From contig NZ_CP058983.1 of NCBI RefSeq assembly GCF_019278465.1, positions 1,735,501 through 1,799,500 on the forward strand: a stretch of DNA of 64,000 nucleotides. The letters run 5' to 3'. Each line of letters begins with the position of its first letter. Position 1 is the stretch's first letter. Both the position numbers and the translations under genes were made by a program. Below, one piece after another: positions 62,693-64,000 of this stretch. The DNA comes from Tenacibaculum sp. AHE14PA. Lineage in GTDB: Bacteria; Bacteroidota; Bacteroidia; Flavobacteriales; Flavobacteriaceae. The notes below the pieces were generated by a model, which was not told the DNA's origin, did not search any database, and saw only the letters and a program-made list of their open reading frames with translations.

Positions 62693-64000
62693 ATGAGAAA
62701 AATATTAATTATTGGCGCTGGTAGATCTTGTTCATCTCTTATAAAATATTTATTAGATAAATCTACACAAGAAAACCTACATATAACTATTGGTGATGTT
62801 TCTATAGAAAATGCTAAAAACCAAATTAACAACCATAAAAATGCAACGGCTGTTGTATTAGATGTTTTTAATGCAGCACAACGTGTTGATGCTATTAAAA
62901 ATGCCGACATCGTTATCTCGATGCTTCCTGCTCGTTTTCATATCGAAGTAGCAAAAGATTGTGTTACTCACAACAAACATATGGTTACAGCTTCGTATGT
63001 TTCTGATGAAATGAAAGCTTTAGATACCGATGTTAAAGCAAAAGGATTAGTATTTATGAATGAGATCGGTTTAGATCCAGGGATTGATCATATGAGCGCA
63101 ATGCAAATAATCGATAAAATACATGATGAAGGTGCAAAAATGCTACTTTTCGAATCTTTTACTGGTGGATTAGTTGCCCCTGAAAGTGACACTAATTTAT
63201 GGAACTATAAATTTACATGGAACCCAAGAAATGTTGTATTAGCAGGGCAAGGAGGTGCCGCAATGTTTATTCAAGAAAACACCTATAAATACATACCATA
63301 TCACAAACTTTTTAGAAGAACCGAATTTTTAAACATTGATGGTTACGGGAAATTTGAAGGCTATGCAAACCGAGATTCTTTAAAATACAGAAGTATTTAT
63401 AATTTAGAAAACGTACCAACAATGTATAGAGGTACGATTAGAAAAGTTGGTTTTTCTAGAGCTTGGAATGTATTTGTTCAGCTAGGTATGACAGATGATT
63501 CTTACACTATTGAAGACTCTAAGAACTTAAGCTATCGCGATTTTACTAATTTATTTTTAGCGTATTCTCCTACGGATTCTGTTGAATTAAAATTCCGTTC
63601 TTATCTAAAAATAGATCAAGATGATATCATGTGGGATAAATTTTTAGAGTTAGATATTTTTAATGCTGATAAAAAAGTAAGTCTTTCAAACGCAACTCCT
63701 GCCCAGATATTACAGGAAATATTATCAGAAAAATGGACGCTTGAAGCTGCCGATAAAGATATGATTGTAATGCACCATAAATTTGGTTATGAACTTAACA
63801 ATGAAAGATATCAAATAGAAAGTAGTATGGTTATTAAAGGTGATGATCAAACTTATACAGCAATGGCAAAGACTGTTGGTTTACCTGTTGCAATGGCTAC
63901 TTTACGTATTTTAAATGGTGACATTACAACTCCTGGGGTTCAGTTACCTATTACAAAAGAAGTATATGCGCCTATTTTAAAGGAACTAGAGGACTACGGA
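62693..64000 (+). CDS. Saccharopine dehydrogenase family protein (cut at the right edge)
   Basis: ATG at 62693 opens 436 codons that are still open at the window end. The N-terminal NAD(P)-binding fold begins KILIIGAGRSCSSLIKYLL and continues DAIKNADIVISMLPARFHIEVAKDCV. The substrate domain has FMNEIGLDPGIDHMSAMQIIDKI followed by a helical alpha/beta part. This matches the LYS9-like saccharopine dehydrogenases (glutamate-forming) found in Bacteroidota, likely in lysine degradation. It lacks an obvious partner gene in this window. Only a short C-terminal piece should be missing. Confidence 0.88.
   Translation, partial: MRKILIIGAGRSCSSLIKYLLDKSTQENLHITIGDVSIENAKNQINNHKNATAVVLDVFNAAQRVDAIKNADIVISMLPARFHIEVAKDCVTHNKHMVTASYVSDEMKALDTDVKAKGLVFMNEIGLDPGIDHMSAMQIIDKIHDEGAKMLLFESFTGGLVAPESDTNLWNYKFTWNPRNVVLAGQGGAAMFIQENTYKYIPYHKLFRRTEFLNIDGYGKFEGYANRDSLKYRSIYNLENVPTMYRGTIRKVGFSRAWNVFVQLGMTDDSYTIEDSKNLSYRDFTNLFLAYSPTDSVELKFRSYLKIDQDDIMWDKFLELDIFNADKKVSLSNATPAQILQEILSEKWTLEAADKDMIVMHHKFGYELNNERYQIESSMVIKGDDQTYTAMAKTVGLPVAMATLRILNGDITTPGVQLPITKEVYAPILKELEDYG

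Overview
The window looks like chromosome of a marine Flavobacteriaceae bacterium (Bacteroidota), probably near Tenacibaculum or Polaribacter. That placement is inference from the complete gldK-gldL-gldM-gldN block of the type IX secretion/gliding machinery, AT-rich DNA, promoter boxes of the flavobacterial TAnnTTTG type, absence of clear Shine-Dalgarno sequences, and typical gene neighbourhoods (miaB, sigma-54 regulator, lptE, TPR gene, secG, groES, groEL). Nothing looks like a prophage, an integron, a CRISPR array or an intact insertion sequence. Most genes are conserved housekeeping genes.

Layout. 1-8.5 kb: flavin reductase fragment, orphan histidine kinase, HIT protein, greA, a Rieske-like lipoprotein, purK-purE, an M3 peptidase and a glycosyltransferase. 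8.7-18.1 kb: lpdA, a small membrane peptide, then a long leftward block: periplasmic PPIase, CBS-domain hemolysin homologue, LptC, a TPR protein, a beta-barrel-like protein and coaX. 18.1-18.4 kb: two identical tRNA-Phe genes. 18.4-30.5 kb: an EEP-family nuclease, gamma carbonic anhydrase, a LytS/LytT-type two-component pair, a VWA protein, a LysM glucosaminidase, a D-cysteine desulfhydrase-like enzyme, an ABC-F protein, a DUF983 protein and a FAD oxidoreductase.

30.5-38.9 kb: gldKLMN, an arginase-fold protein that has lost several metal ligands, and topA. 39-45.6 kb, rightward: miaB, sigma-54 activator, lptE, TPR protein, secG and groESL. 46-48.4 kb: a large lysine- and asparagine-rich secreted or envelope protein. 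48.4-62.6 kb, leftward: polyprenyl synthetase, rlmN, queA, aroA, two small membrane proteins, a MazG-like protein, an MFS transporter, a cyclase-family protein, hemW, ruvC, adenine deaminase, pckA and a DUF423 protein. The right edge cuts a saccharopine dehydrogenase-family gene.

The most interesting signals lie between or inside ordinary genes. (1) Upstream of the MFS efflux gene is a 25-codon reading frame followed by an intrinsic terminator; part of the short frame can pair with the terminator's 5' arm, which is the architecture of a leader-peptide attenuator. (2) hemW carries two different genome-dispersed palindromic repeats inside its coding sequence without loss of frame. (3) The arginase-fold protein between gldK and topA has replaced three of the six classical Mn ligands. 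(4) The Rieske-like lipoprotein lacks both ligand histidines. (5) The greA leader contains a terminator-like hairpin. (6) Several families of short palindromic repeats are scattered through intergenic DNA.
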